Position numbers and translations under genes: made by a program
In this document: positions 8,252-16,150 of the stretch, piece by piece
Position numbering within the stretch: position 1 is the stretch's first letter
How the letters are laid out: the number at the start of each line of letters is the position of its first letter
Assembly (NCBI GenBank): GCA_041658605.1
Contig: JBAZZU010000038.1
Span: forward strand, 1 to 18,391
Direction of reading: 5' to 3'
Source of the DNA: JBAZWE01 sp041658605
Lineage (GTDB): Bacteria > Actinomycetota > Thermoleophilia > BMS3ABIN01
Length of the DNA stretch: 18,391 nt
Notes under the pieces: generated by a model
What the model saw: only the letters and a program-made list of their open reading frames with translations
Told to the model about the DNA's origin: nothing
The model's database searches: none

Positions 8252-8312
8252 CAGACCGAGTAGTCTTCTTTCCGATTTTTCATGATGCGTGGTACTTTGC
8301 CGTCTAGTTGTT

Positions 8313-10205
8313 TTACTTTCTAATGAAGAGCTCAATATCATCCCGATCAAGGACCTTCTCGAAATCGGGTGACGCTGAAACAATTGCGGCGACTTCGTCG
8401 ATGCTATTGTAGTAATTGTTATAACCTGCGAGCCGGGAAGGTCTGTGCCGGTCGAGGATAATATAGTCTTCAGTCAGAACGAATCGACCTTCAAGATCTT
8501 TTTGGTATTTTACCTGTGGAAAACCGCGCACCGCCTGATCGGGTCGGCCATAGGCGAGCATGAACTCGGGCATCATCAGCGTCGCGTCTTCCGGAACTCT
8601 GTTGAATGCCTCCAGGGCGGCGTCGTAGTTATAACGGGGCTTGTAAAGATCTGGATTAAACCAGGTGTGAAACGCCGAACAGGCGAGGAAGACGAAGAAC
8701 ACTCCAGCGATCGATGCCGTTCTGCCAGCGGCCCTGCCATAGCGATGCTGGCCGATACGGTCGATTTTGCTGAGGCCTGCAAAAAGGGCTACTGCCATCG
8801 TGGGCACGAGGGGAACAGCCATGAAATTCACGAAGGTCGTCGTTTCCTGAAGCTGGAGTTCGGCGAGTACGGGAAGGGTAAAGACAGCAGCCCATGTCAG
8901 GAACGCAGTGCCTGTCCCAGAGATCAGCACGACTCCGTAGAGGACCCCGATGTGCGATGGTGTCGAGACCATGGCACGCAGCGCCACCCATGGCCTGAAG
9001 AGAATCGTCCGGACGATCTCGCTGCCGCTGGAGCCCAGGTTCCCATATCTCATAGTCGCCCTGATGGCGACATTGCTGGGGCCCAGGCGCGGCAGGACAA
9101 AGGCTCCCATTAATACGAACCAACCGAGCCCCCAGGCCAGTGGACCGATTATCCATTTCAGGGAGCGGCGCTGCGTCAGGGCGAAGATGCCGAACATGGC
9201 CGCTAGCAGTCCCATGTCTTCCCTGACCATCATCAGTAGAAGAGAGGCCGCCGCAAACAGCCAGAAACGTTTTATTTCAAAAAGGTAGAAAGCGGTGAGG
9301 AAAAGCAGCGGGATGAAGCGGACCTCTGAGAAATCTGAAAAACCCGGCTGGGCGGTCATGATCGGGTTGAAGAGCACCATTGCCGCCAGCAGCAGGCTGA
9401 GCGCCGGGGAGAAGCGGCGCCGTGCGATCAGGTACGCAGGCCAGGCACTCAATACCAGGATGACATCGCTGATAAAAAGCAGCCATCGATAATCAGGCCA
9501 GATAAGGAAGATCGGGAGGATGACCTGGAAGATCGGGTTTATGTGGACACCGAATAATGAAGAGCCGTTGCTGTAGAGAAGGTTGCTCCACATAAAGCCG
9601 CGCTCATCGAATGTATTGACCATCGCCTCGCGGTAAACGGCGCTGTTGATTTCGTTGACCTGCATATAGCGCAGCTTGATTACGTCAAGGGTGAAGAATA
9701 TGACGAGCCATGCGGCCATGATGATCGCCAGGGTCCATCCAGGCTTGCGGGTCAGGCGCGAGAGCAGTCTGCTCTGCTGAGGCCCAAGGATCATGCGGAG
9801 CAGCAGCACGAGCAGAAGCATGGACCAGATAATCAGAAGGATCGCCGACGGGCGTGTTCCAAGCGGCGGAAGGGTTATGGAGTCCCCGCTTAAATTGGAG
9901 CGATACAGGAAATAAGGGAAATAGGAGATCAGGGGCAGAAGGCTTGCGGCAAATATCGTGCCGGAACGTTGAATCACGATTTTGTATTCCTCCCTGTAAT
10001 GCATCGAGAGGAAGACGCAGGAGGCCAGCCAGAAGAGGACATACGCCAGACAGCCGTACAGGCCGGCAGGAAGAAAGGCACCCAGGCTTCGTGTGCCGGT
10101 TGATTCCAGTATGGATGGCACAAGAACCGCACCGCCGGCAAAGCCGGAGACAGCAACCAGCGCAGTCGCAACAACCCGGTTCTGGAATAATCCCTTCGCG
10201 GTCAT
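8313..10205 (-). CDS. DUF2079 family polytopic membrane protein
   Basis: A 630-residue integral membrane protein with roughly a dozen hydrophobic segments. Landmarks are RGFMWSNLLYSNGSSLFG followed by VHINPIFQVILPIFLIWP, then SAWPAYLIARRR, LFNPIM and a VREDMGLLAAMFGIF block. These fit the DUF2079 (predicted membrane protein) pattern, in which a conserved H-x-N/S-P motif and the RED motif are seen. DUF2079 proteins look like GT-C glycosyltransferases and are common in envelope gene clusters, but I know of no defined activity. The soluble C-terminus (about residue 520 on) ends DDIELFIRK. The ATG overlaps the stop of the B2-like gene by 4 nt (ATGA), so it is the last cistron of the kinase-PqqD-B2 operon. 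Convergence with the GT4 gene and the terminator at 8226 marks the operon end. Confidence 0.83.
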   Translation of the reverse strand: MTAKGLFQNRVVATALVAVSGFAGGAVLVPSILESTGTRSLGAFLPAGLYGCLAYVLFWLASCVFLSMHYREEYKIVIQRSGTIFAASLLPLISYFPYFLYRSNLSGDSITLPPLGTRPSAILLIIWSMLLLVLLLRMILGPQQSRLLSRLTRKPGWTLAIIMAAWLVIFFTLDVIKLRYMQVNEINSAVYREAMVNTFDERGFMWSNLLYSNGSSLFGVHINPIFQVILPIFLIWPDYRWLLFISDVILVLSAWPAYLIARRRFSPALSLLLAAMVLFNPIMTAQPGFSDFSEVRFIPLLFLTAFYLFEIKRFWLFAAASLLLMMVREDMGLLAAMFGIFALTQRRSLKWIIGPLAWGLGWFVLMGAFVLPRLGPSNVAIRATMRYGNLGSSGSEIVRTILFRPWVALRAMVSTPSHIGVLYGVVLISGTGTAFLTWAAVFTLPVLAELQLQETTTFVNFMAVPLVPTMAVALFAGLSKIDRIGQHRYGRAAGRTASIAGVFFVFLACSAFHTWFNPDLYKPRYNYDAALEAFNRVPEDATLMMPEFMLAYGRPDQAVRGFPQVKYQKDLEGRFVLTEDYIILDRHRPSRLAGYNNYYNSIDEVAAIVSASPDFEKVLDRDDIELFIRK

Positions 10206-10642
10206 GCCGTGTATGAATAGGTTGTGGCGAATGCGTGTTTCTGGCTCTCAGGTTCAAGGAAGGGCTGGTCTTCCAGTACCAGCCAGCTGTGGCCGGTGAT
10301 ATCTGCCTCACCTTCGCCTGTCTTGCGGACTCCGAAGTGTATCTCGACCGGCCAGCCTTGAAGGCGCAGGAACTTAAACAGGATCAGCGACCGCAAAAGA
10401 CAGATACCGTAGTGCTGAAAGACGCGGTACTTAAGCAGGGAATCCGTGAAGCCGGCGGTTTTTTCCAGCAGCACATCATCGCGGGTGACGCTGGATATTC
10501 CCGGGTCGATCTGATTCAGGAGGTCGGGCAGGCTCAGTCTGCGAATCTTCCCGGGCAGCAGGAGCAGCATTGTCAGAATCCGGAGAAACAGCCAGAGGTC
10601 GCGCGGATCCTTAAGGCGCTTGAGTGTTCTCAGGATTTTCAA
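10202..10642 (-). CDS. Transglutaminase-like B2 protein (lasso peptide maturation type, Transglut_core3)
   Basis: With a TTG start at 10642 this is 146 residues, the usual size of lasso-peptide B2 leader peptidases. The family N-terminus (basic amphipathic start, DPRDLWLFLRIL, then RRLSLPDLL) fits this start. The frame is open to 10723, but that would bury 113 bases in the PqqD gene. The catalytic region reads YGICLLRSLILFKFLRLQGW with Cys81, then IHFGV and GHSWLVLEDQPF with His118. In typical members the third residue is Asp in an HAWVEVDG-like motif; here the aligned position seems to be Glu124, next to Asp125. The known role of the family is cleavage of RiPP leader peptides with the partner PqqD/RRE protein. 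It overlaps pqqD by 32 nt at its start and the DUF2079 gene by 4 nt at its end. No precursor peptide is found nearby, so the substrate is unknown. Confidence 0.78.
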   Translation of the reverse strand: MKILRTLKRLKDPRDLWLFLRILTMLLLLPGKIRRLSLPDLLNQIDPGISSVTRDDVLLEKTAGFTDSLLKYRVFQHYGICLLRSLILFKFLRLQGWPVEIHFGVRKTGEGEADITGHSWLVLEDQPFLEPESQKHAFATTYSYTA

Positions 10643-10913
10643 CGGCTTTAACCAGGCCCTCTTTTTCCAGCTGTTGCGCCAGCTCGATGATATCCACTTC
10701 GGCCTGCTCCATCGAGATATCAAACTCCTGGGTAATCAGTCCGGCGAGGTCGGAGATGGTCTTGCAACCATCCGTCAGTACCCACAGACGCGCCCCGACC
10801 TTGTTGAGGCTGTAATAATCACCCCGCTGCACGTGGAGCAGGACGGCGTCTTCTCCCATCGAAGTAAAAAGCACTTCGTGGTCCTTTATCAGGTATTGTT
10901 CTTTCGAAATCAT
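10611..10913 (-). CDS. PqqD-family protein (RiPP recognition element, lasso B1-like)
   Basis: A 100-residue protein with the PqqD winged-helix pattern. It reads VLLHVQRGDYYSLNKVGARLW in its first half (the three-strand and first-helix region), then GCKTISDLAGLITQEFDI and a helix DIIELAQQLEKEGLVK. PqqD-like RREs bind the leader of a precursor peptide and present it to the modifying enzyme; in lasso systems the free-standing form (B1) works with the B2 protease encoded next. The same fold also occurs beside HPr-kinase-like proteins in systems where no peptide is known, which fits this context. The ATG at 10913 overlaps the kinase-like stop by 4 nt (ATGA). No Shine-Dalgarno is needed for coupling and none is obvious. 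The function beyond peptide or protein recognition is inference. Confidence 0.85.
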   Translation of the reverse strand: MISKEQYLIKDHEVLFTSMGEDAVLLHVQRGDYYSLNKVGARLWVLTDGCKTISDLAGLITQEFDISMEQAEVDIIELAQQLEKEGLVKAVENPENTQAP

Positions 10914-11989
10914 TCCTTCCTCTCGCCGGATGTCTGGTTATTGATTTCTTCGTTCTCCAGCAGGCCTGTCACGACCCGCTCCAATTCCTTCTGATCCCTG
11001 CCCGAATACATGCGATAGCTGTTTGTCTGTTTTGCCAGTATTGATAATATCTCAAACTGCCGGCCCGTAGTCGAGGGGTCGAGGAAAAAAAATCCGTACC
11101 GCATCGACAGTGCCAGGGCCTCGGTCCTCGAAATCGGCTCTGCCAGGGTCGTCTCAGACTCGGCAATTTGCGGGAAAACCATGACCGCCGGTATCGCGGA
11201 ATCAACGACACATTCCGGATATATCTCCTCGATCGAAAAAGATGACTTGTTGCGTAAATCGTTCACAGTGAACTTTTGTACCCGCGAAAGCTCCGGAATT
11301 AACTTTATTGTCTGCTCGGTGACGTTAATTTCCTCTGGAAACGAGAATGCTTCGACGATTCCGTCCTTCTCTTTCAGGAAGATGGTATCGTCGCTGAGGA
11401 TACCGAAACCGCTGCGCACGAGGTGCAGGGAGAGCGTTGATTTGCCGCTGCCGCTGCGTCCGAGGAGCAGCGACGCCCGTCCATTCTTAACCAGGCCGGC
11501 AGCGTGAATCGGAAACAGGCCGCACTCTTTCAGCAACTGTGCCCATAGGGGATAAAAAAACAGATTGGTGATCAGCCAGTCTGACTGTAACAGGTCTTTT
11601 TCGGCGAAGCCCACCGAGATCCGCTGTTCGACGTCGGCCGCTATCCTGGCCCGCGCATCGACTTTCTGAAAACGCAGCTGACCGGAATGATAGATCTTCA
11701 CCATCCCCCAGTCGTAGAGCATCGTCGCATCATGCTGTATGGGCGCCATGCGCTCATCCAGCGATTCCACCACGAACAGGCTGACGGCGATGTCCGGCTC
11801 GTCATCCGCCGAACCCTTGAAGGCGCGGAAAAAATTCTCCATCGCCAGCACCACTTCTTCGGAGTTTGTCACAAGCCTGGTTTTGACTCCGTGAACGTCG
11901 AAGTCCCTTGATGCCAGACTGCCCGTGGAAATCTCCCGGCCGAGACCGGCCAGGGCGGCGACTACGTCTGAGTCTTTATTTGAGGTCAT
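10910..11989 (-). CDS. HPr kinase/phosphorylase-like ATP-binding protein
   Basis: A 359-residue protein whose central part looks like the HprK catalytic domain. It has FPIHAAGLVKNG (His162), the P-loop LLLGRSGSGKSTLSLHL (Walker A 177-185, Lys183) and GFGILSDDTIFL (Asp200-Asp201, metal/base region). The N-terminal 130 residues are poorly conserved, and the C-terminal HprK signature region is not recognisable. No HPr or PTS genes are present. HprK-like kinases sit beside PqqD proteins in lasso clusters, where some phosphorylate the precursor peptide. They also occur in HPr-rel-type loci of unknown substrate. Here it heads the operon with PqqD, the B2-like protease and DUF2079. It diverges from hemW; the 79-base gap holds no clear promoter or peptide gene. 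The ATG at 11989 lacks a good Shine-Dalgarno. Confidence 0.82.
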   Translation of the reverse strand: MTSNKDSDVVAALAGLGREISTGSLASRDFDVHGVKTRLVTNSEEVVLAMENFFRAFKGSADDEPDIAVSLFVVESLDERMAPIQHDATMLYDWGMVKIYHSGQLRFQKVDARARIAADVEQRISVGFAEKDLLQSDWLITNLFFYPLWAQLLKECGLFPIHAAGLVKNGRASLLLGRSGSGKSTLSLHLVRSGFGILSDDTIFLKEKDGIVEAFSFPEEINVTEQTIKLIPELSRVQKFTVNDLRNKSSFSIEEIYPECVVDSAIPAVMVFPQIAESETTLAEPISRTEALALSMRYGFFFLDPSTTGRQFEILSILAKQTNSYRMYSGRDQKELERVVTGLLENEEINNQTSGERKE

Positions 11990-12068
11990 ATATCAAGGGT
12001 ATGAGACAGGCTTCGTTTATTGCCAAGCCAAGTGCAATAATAACATATGTAGGAAATTCCAGACCAGC

Positions 12069-13181
12069 ATGGCATCGTCCGATATGCAGCCCTCACATCT
12101 CTACATCCACATCCCTTTTTGCGCCGTCCGCTGCGATTATTGCGATTTCTATTCCACGGCGGATGGCATTGGCCGCGCGGCGGCGTATGTCGACGCATTG
12201 CTGGCCGAGCTTGCGGGTCTGGATCTGGGGCCGGCGAGCCTCGATACCGTATATCTCGGCGGGGGGACGCCGACGCTTATCGGAGCCACGCTTATCGAGA
12301 AGATCATGGCGGCGCTCGCGGTCAGCCTGGGTCCGGGGGCAGAGGTGACGATCGAGGCGAATCCTTCAACGCTGAACCGGGAGCTGGCTGACAGGCTCAG
12401 GCATTCAGGAGTGAACCGTGTCTCTCTCGGCGTGCAGAGTTTTGATACCCGGTTGAGGCAGAACCTTGGAAGGGCCGGCGGGACCGGCGTGATTTTCAGG
12501 GCGATGGAATCGCTTCGCGGCGCCGGTTTTGAAAACGTGGGCATCGATCTCATTTTCGCGATTCCGGGACAGGAGGCGGGGGAGCTTGAGGACGATATCA
12601 GGCAGGCGTTGTCTTTAAGACCCGAGCATATCTCGTGGTACGAGCTCTCAGCCGCGGACGGCGGCGCTTATGCGCTTAAATGGGGAAAGGAACTCAGCCG
12701 CGCGCGTGAGAACGGCCCGGATTTTTACGAAAGCGTGACTACAGCGCTTGAGGCAGCCGGGTATTGCTGGTATGAAACCAGCAATTATGCGATTCCCGGG
12801 AGGCAGTGCCGTCATAACCTCTCATACTGGCAGGGGGAAGACTATCTGGGAATTGGCGCCGGAGCCTGGAGCACGAGGAGTTTCGAGCGCTGGCGCAACG
12901 TGGAGGACATCGATCTTTACATCCGCGACAGGGGCAGGCCGGATGAGTCGCGGATGCTGGAGCACCTGGGTGAAAAGGAAAAAATGACGGAGAAACTGGC
13001 ACTCGGGCTACGGATGGACTCGGGCCTTAAGCGTGATGAGGTCGAAGGCCTGATAGATCCAGGCGAGGAAAGACTGCTTAAGGAGCGTGGATACCTCGTC
13101 AATGAAGGTGATAGAATATATCTGACGCGCGCGGGCCGCTTTGTGGCAAACGAAATATGCGCGCGCCTTTTACGGGATTAG
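12069..13181 (+). CDS. hemW: Radical SAM heme chaperone HemW
   Basis: A 370-residue radical SAM protein. HLYIHIPFCAVRCDYCDFYS carries the CxxxCxxC [4Fe-4S] cluster cysteines (18, 22, 25), followed by TVYLGGGTPTLI, TIEANPST, VSLGVQSFD and IDLIFAIPGQ, all typical of the HemN/HemW family. The C-terminal part contains YETSNYAIPGRQCRHNLSYW and YLGIGAGAWS. The size and the CDFYS form point to HemW, which binds heme and hands it to apoproteins, rather than to the oxygen-independent coproporphyrinogen oxidase HemN. The frame is open further upstream to 11925, but that would overlap the divergent kinase-like gene, so the ATG at 12069 is chosen; an ATG at 12084 is an alternative. It leads the hrcA-dnaJ operon, a common actinobacterial arrangement, with 31 bases to the hrcA start. 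Confidence 0.9.
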   Translation: MASSDMQPSHLYIHIPFCAVRCDYCDFYSTADGIGRAAAYVDALLAELAGLDLGPASLDTVYLGGGTPTLIGATLIEKIMAALAVSLGPGAEVTIEANPSTLNRELADRLRHSGVNRVSLGVQSFDTRLRQNLGRAGGTGVIFRAMESLRGAGFENVGIDLIFAIPGQEAGELEDDIRQALSLRPEHISWYELSAADGGAYALKWGKELSRARENGPDFYESVTTALEAAGYCWYETSNYAIPGRQCRHNLSYWQGEDYLGIGAGAWSTRSFERWRNVEDIDLYIRDRGRPDESRMLEHLGEKEKMTEKLALGLRMDSGLKRDEVEGLIDPGEERLLKERGYLVNEGDRIYLTRAGRFVANEICARLLRD

Positions 13182-13212
13182 AGAGGACCCCTTCCTGCGA
13201 AATGATAATGAT

Positions 13213-14235
13213 ATGGATGACCTGACTCCGAGACTTGCTGAAATACTGACTGCTGTTATCGAATACCATGTCGCAACCGGTAAACCGGTTGGTTCGAGGT
13301 ATATCTGCCAGCAGGGCGATTTTTCCCTGGCGCCGTCGACGGTGCGGAGCGAGCTTGCCCGCCTGGAGGCGCTTGGGTATCTGGACCATCCGCACACATC
13401 GGCGGGCAGGGTGCCGACCGACAGGGGCTACCGGTTTTTCGTCGATAACTCTTTCCGCGAGCGCCGTACAACTGAGATTACCCTGGCGGATGACGCCCGC
13501 GTGCCTGATGTCGAGATAGAAGAGGCTCTCAGCCACGCCGCGAGCCTGCTGGCGAGGGCGACGGGACTGCTGGCGTTGATCTCCGCGCCTTCGCAGGATA
13601 ACTCCGCCATCAAGCATGTAGAGGTCCTGCAGCTGCACCCTGATATCGTCGTGATCGTCGTGATCACGGCTTCCGGTGGCATTGCAAAAAGACTTGCGGT
13701 TTTCGACGCTCCGGTCGATCCCGGCCTTGTGAGCTGGGCCCGGGGTTACCTGAACGAGGCGGTCTGCGGGCTGGATCTGGGGAGCAGGCGGCTGATGCTC
13801 AAGCTTGCCGAATCAGGTCTGACATCTGTGGAGCGTTCTTTTGTGGAGGCCGTCTCGAAAGTCTTTACCGAATCGCCTGACGGCGGCGGCGGCCTTTATA
13901 TCGAGGGCACATCCAGATTTTTCTCGCGGCTGGAAGTTGGCGGCGGTGACTCGGTCGGCAGGCTCATGGAGATGCTGGACAGGCAGGATGAGATCATGGA
14001 CATGCTGAAATCCGCTCTTTCGGAGCATAATGTTTACCTGCGCATCGGCAGGGAGATACCATCGGCCGCGATGAGCGGGTGCAGCCTGGTGGCCGCCAAC
14101 TACGGGCTGGCGCACAGGAACCTGGGTACGGTCGGGGTGCTTGGTCCTACGCGTATGGACTATCATATGGTGATCGGGAACGTGGCGGGAACCGCCCGTT
14201 CATTGAGCAGACTAGTCGAGGAAATCTACAATTGA
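13213..14235 (+). CDS. hrcA: Heat-inducible transcriptional repressor HrcA
   Basis: A 340-residue protein starting MDDLTPRLAEILTAVIEYHV. The N-terminal winged helix includes TGKPVGSRYICQQ, LAPSTVRSELARLEALGYL and HPHTSAGRVPTDRGYR, the DNA-binding region that recognises CIRCE elements. The HrcA domain follows with NVYLRIGREI, SLVAANYGLAHRNLGTVGVLGPTRMDY and the conserved C-terminal end. It represses chaperone genes and normally needs GroEL to stay active. Length is normal. The ATG at 13213 fits the family start; upstream bases lack a convincing Shine-Dalgarno. No CIRCE repeat (TTAGCACTC-N9-GAGTGCTAA) is present in the window, so its targets lie elsewhere. Its stop overlaps the dnaJ start (TTGA). 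Confidence 0.92.
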   Translation: MDDLTPRLAEILTAVIEYHVATGKPVGSRYICQQGDFSLAPSTVRSELARLEALGYLDHPHTSAGRVPTDRGYRFFVDNSFRERRTTEITLADDARVPDVEIEEALSHAASLLARATGLLALISAPSQDNSAIKHVEVLQLHPDIVVIVVITASGGIAKRLAVFDAPVDPGLVSWARGYLNEAVCGLDLGSRRLMLKLAESGLTSVERSFVEAVSKVFTESPDGGGGLYIEGTSRFFSRLEVGGGDSVGRLMEMLDRQDEIMDMLKSALSEHNVYLRIGREIPSAAMSGCSLVAANYGLAHRNLGTVGVLGPTRMDYHMVIGNVAGTARSLSRLVEEIYN

Positions 14236-15347
14236 AACGTGACTATTACGAAGTTCTGGGAATCAACCGCAGCGCGGACGAGAAAACGATCAAGAAGGCT
14301 TTCAGGATACAGGCCCGGGAACTCCACCCCGACGTCAATACGAGCGACCCGGAGGCCGAGGTGAAGTTCAAGGAGGCCGCCGAGGCTTATGAAGTCCTGA
14401 GCAATCCGGAGTCCAGGGCCACTTATGACCGCTATGGTCACGATGGCCTGAAAGGCGGCGGTTTTCATGACTTTTCCCAATTCTCATTCGAGGACATCGT
14501 CCGCTCCTTTTTCGGAGACAGCTTCTTCGGCGAAGACCTTTTCGGCGGCCGGCGGGGTCCGGGCAGGGGGGGCGATGCCGCCGTGGCCGTTGAGATAAAT
14601 CTCAATGAGGCCGCGACCGGAATAAAAAAGGATGTCTCGTTCGACGCCATCGACAGGTGTGAAAGCTGTGATGGAACAGGCGCGGCTCCGGGCGCCAGCA
14701 GGAGCACGTGTACCGCCTGCAATGGTCACGGCCAGGTGCGCAACGTGGCGTCGACCGCTTTTGGACAGTTTGTACGTAACGGCCCCTGCCGTGAATGCGG
14801 CGGAGCGGGAAGCACTGTAAGCGAACCGTGTCCGGCATGCGGCGGGCGGGGCGTGGCCGTAAAGACACAGAGCCTCGAGGTTGAAATACCGGCTGGTATA
14901 GCTGACGGACAAAACATGCGCATGCCTGGGCGGGGCAGTGTCTCCGAGGGCGGAGGCGCGGCCGGCGATCTTTATATCCAGGTCAGCGTCAAGCCACATG
15001 AGACGCTCGTGCGTGACGGCAGCGACCTGATCTTCAGCCTGCCCCTGACAGTCGTGGACGCGGCCATCGGGGCTACGGTTACCGTTCCTACTCTTGAAGG
15101 TGAAGAAGAGATCGAGATTAAACCCGGCACCCAGTTCAACGAGGTCCAGGTGCTGCGCGGCAGGGGCATGCCTTTCCTGCAAAAGCGCGGCCAGGGAGAT
15201 CTCAAGATAGTTATGGACATAATGGTCCCGCGTAATCTGAGCGCCGAGCAGAAAGATCTTCTGCGCCAGTTCGACGAATCAACCAGCGCCAGGAATTATT
15301 CCGGGCACGAAGGTCTATTGAAAAAGATCCGGGCCGCTTTCCGCTGA
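14232..15347 (+). CDS. dnaJ: Molecular chaperone DnaJ
   Basis: A 371-residue Hsp40. The J domain starts KRDYYEVLGINRSADEKTIK and contains HPD at 32-34, the motif that stimulates the DnaK ATPase. A short Gly/Phe region with FHDFSQFSFEDIVRSFFGD follows. Then come four zinc-binding CxxCxGxG repeats (CESCDGTG, CTACNGHG, CRECGGAG, CPACGGRG) and the C-terminal substrate domains with MPGRGSVSEGG and GDLYIQV. The start is a TTG that overlaps the hrcA stop as TTGA, with GAGGA 9 nt upstream; the frame upstream runs inside hrcA. This is type I DnaJ, probably the hrcA-linked second copy (DnaJ2) of actinobacteria. GrpE and DnaK are not in the window. Confidence 0.93.
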   Translation: MKRDYYEVLGINRSADEKTIKKAFRIQARELHPDVNTSDPEAEVKFKEAAEAYEVLSNPESRATYDRYGHDGLKGGGFHDFSQFSFEDIVRSFFGDSFFGEDLFGGRRGPGRGGDAAVAVEINLNEAATGIKKDVSFDAIDRCESCDGTGAAPGASRSTCTACNGHGQVRNVASTAFGQFVRNGPCRECGGAGSTVSEPCPACGGRGVAVKTQSLEVEIPAGIADGQNMRMPGRGSVSEGGGAAGDLYIQVSVKPHETLVRDGSDLIFSLPLTVVDAAIGATVTVPTLEGEEEIEIKPGTQFNEVQVLRGRGMPFLQKRGQGDLKIVMDIMVPRNLSAEQKDLLRQFDESTSARNYSGHEGLLKKIRAAFR

Positions 15348-15418
15348 CCTACAGGGCGGGGCAGCGCGCCGGCGTCTCAAGCGGCATGAACAGGTGCGCC
15401 TTCGGCAGGGAGTAATCC

Positions 15419-16150
15419 ATGAAGCACATCCATCGTTTCTTTGTATCCCAATCATTGACCAGCGGCTCATCGATCTGTCTTGAGCCGGATGACTCATTCC
15501 ATGCCAGCAAGGTCCTGCGGATCAGGCCGGGCGACGCCATTGAACTCGCCGATCCGGAAGGAGCCGTATTCCTGGCGAAAGTCACCGTGGCCGGGCAGGT
15601 CGTCGAGGCTATCGCCGAAAGTGAGATCGTTCCAAAAAGTTCTGATGTGAAAACAGCTCTTACAGTCGTACAGGTACTGCCGTCGGGCAGAAAAATGGAC
15701 ATGATCGTTGAGAAACTGAGTGAGCTGGGCGTCGACCGCCTGGTTCCCGTCTTCGGCGACAAGTCGGCCGCGCGCCCGTCCGCGGGGGAGGGAAAGCTCC
15801 AGCGGTGGCGCCGGATCGCCAGGTCCGCCGCCTCGCAGTCGAAGCGCGAACGGGTGATGTCCGTTGAGCAACCTCGAACACTGAGCGGCTGGATGGATGA
15901 GGAGCCGGGCCGGTTTTATGTACTCTCGACCGAAGTGGCTGGTGAGCCTTTGGGCCAGGCGCTCGAAGGCGGCGAAAAGCCGGTGACGCTGGTGATCGGT
16001 CCCGAAGCGGGTTTCAGTGATGCTGAACTCGATGGTTTTTCTGGTTCGGGAGCGGTTTTTGTAAGCCTTGGCAGGCAGGTCCTGCGAGCGGAGACGGCTT
16101 CCCTGGCGGCCTCCGCCCTGGCATTGCATAAACTCGGAGCGCTGGGTTGA
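15419..16150 (+). CDS. rsmE: 16S rRNA (uracil-1498-N3)-methyltransferase RsmE
   Basis: A 243-residue SPOUT-fold methyltransferase that methylates N3 of U1498 in 16S rRNA. Visible landmarks are MKHIHRFFVSQSL, HASKVLRIRPGD, VLPSGRKMDMIVEKLSELGV and the cofactor-knot region VTLVIGPEAGFSDAEL, followed by VSLGRQVLRAETASLAA. The family motif is usually GPEGGFS; here it reads GPEAGFS. A good Shine-Dalgarno (AGGGAG) precedes the ATG at 15419. The 71 bases after dnaJ hold no gene. The stop overlaps the MtaB TTG start as TTGA, so the two RNA-modification genes are coupled. Confidence 0.92.
   Translation: MKHIHRFFVSQSLTSGSSICLEPDDSFHASKVLRIRPGDAIELADPEGAVFLAKVTVAGQVVEAIAESEIVPKSSDVKTALTVVQVLPSGRKMDMIVEKLSELGVDRLVPVFGDKSAARPSAGEGKLQRWRRIARSAASQSKRERVMSVEQPRTLSGWMDEEPGRFYVLSTEVAGEPLGQALEGGEKPVTLVIGPEAGFSDAELDGFSGSGAVFVSLGRQVLRAETASLAASALALHKLGALG

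Noticed and set aside
8156..8383. 75-codon minus-strand reading frame after DUF2079 as a possible RiPP precursor
   Set aside because: It overlaps the DUF2079 3' end and the terminator hairpin, has no lasso leader motif, no Thr before a plausible Gly/Cys core start, and no Shine-Dalgarno that stands out.
8445..9113. 222-codon plus-strand frame inside the DUF2079 gene
   Set aside because: It is antisense to a clear membrane protein gene, is rich in charged residues from complementary codons, and matches no family I recognise.
11990..12068. Divergent promoters or a tiny precursor gene between the kinase-like gene and hemW
   Set aside because: TTGCCA with CATATG-like and TTGCAC-like hexamers can be picked out, but none fits consensus with good spacing, and no open frame of useful length exists in the gap.
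13182..13212. CIRCE operator upstream of hrcA
   Set aside because: The TTAGCACTC / GAGTGCTAA repeats are not found here or elsewhere in the window; GAGCACTAA at about 8150 is a half-match without a partner.
14484..15182. 232-codon minus-strand frame opposite dnaJ
   Set aside because: It lies fully antisense to a well-supported dnaJ and shows low-complexity composition caused by the high-GC coding strand.
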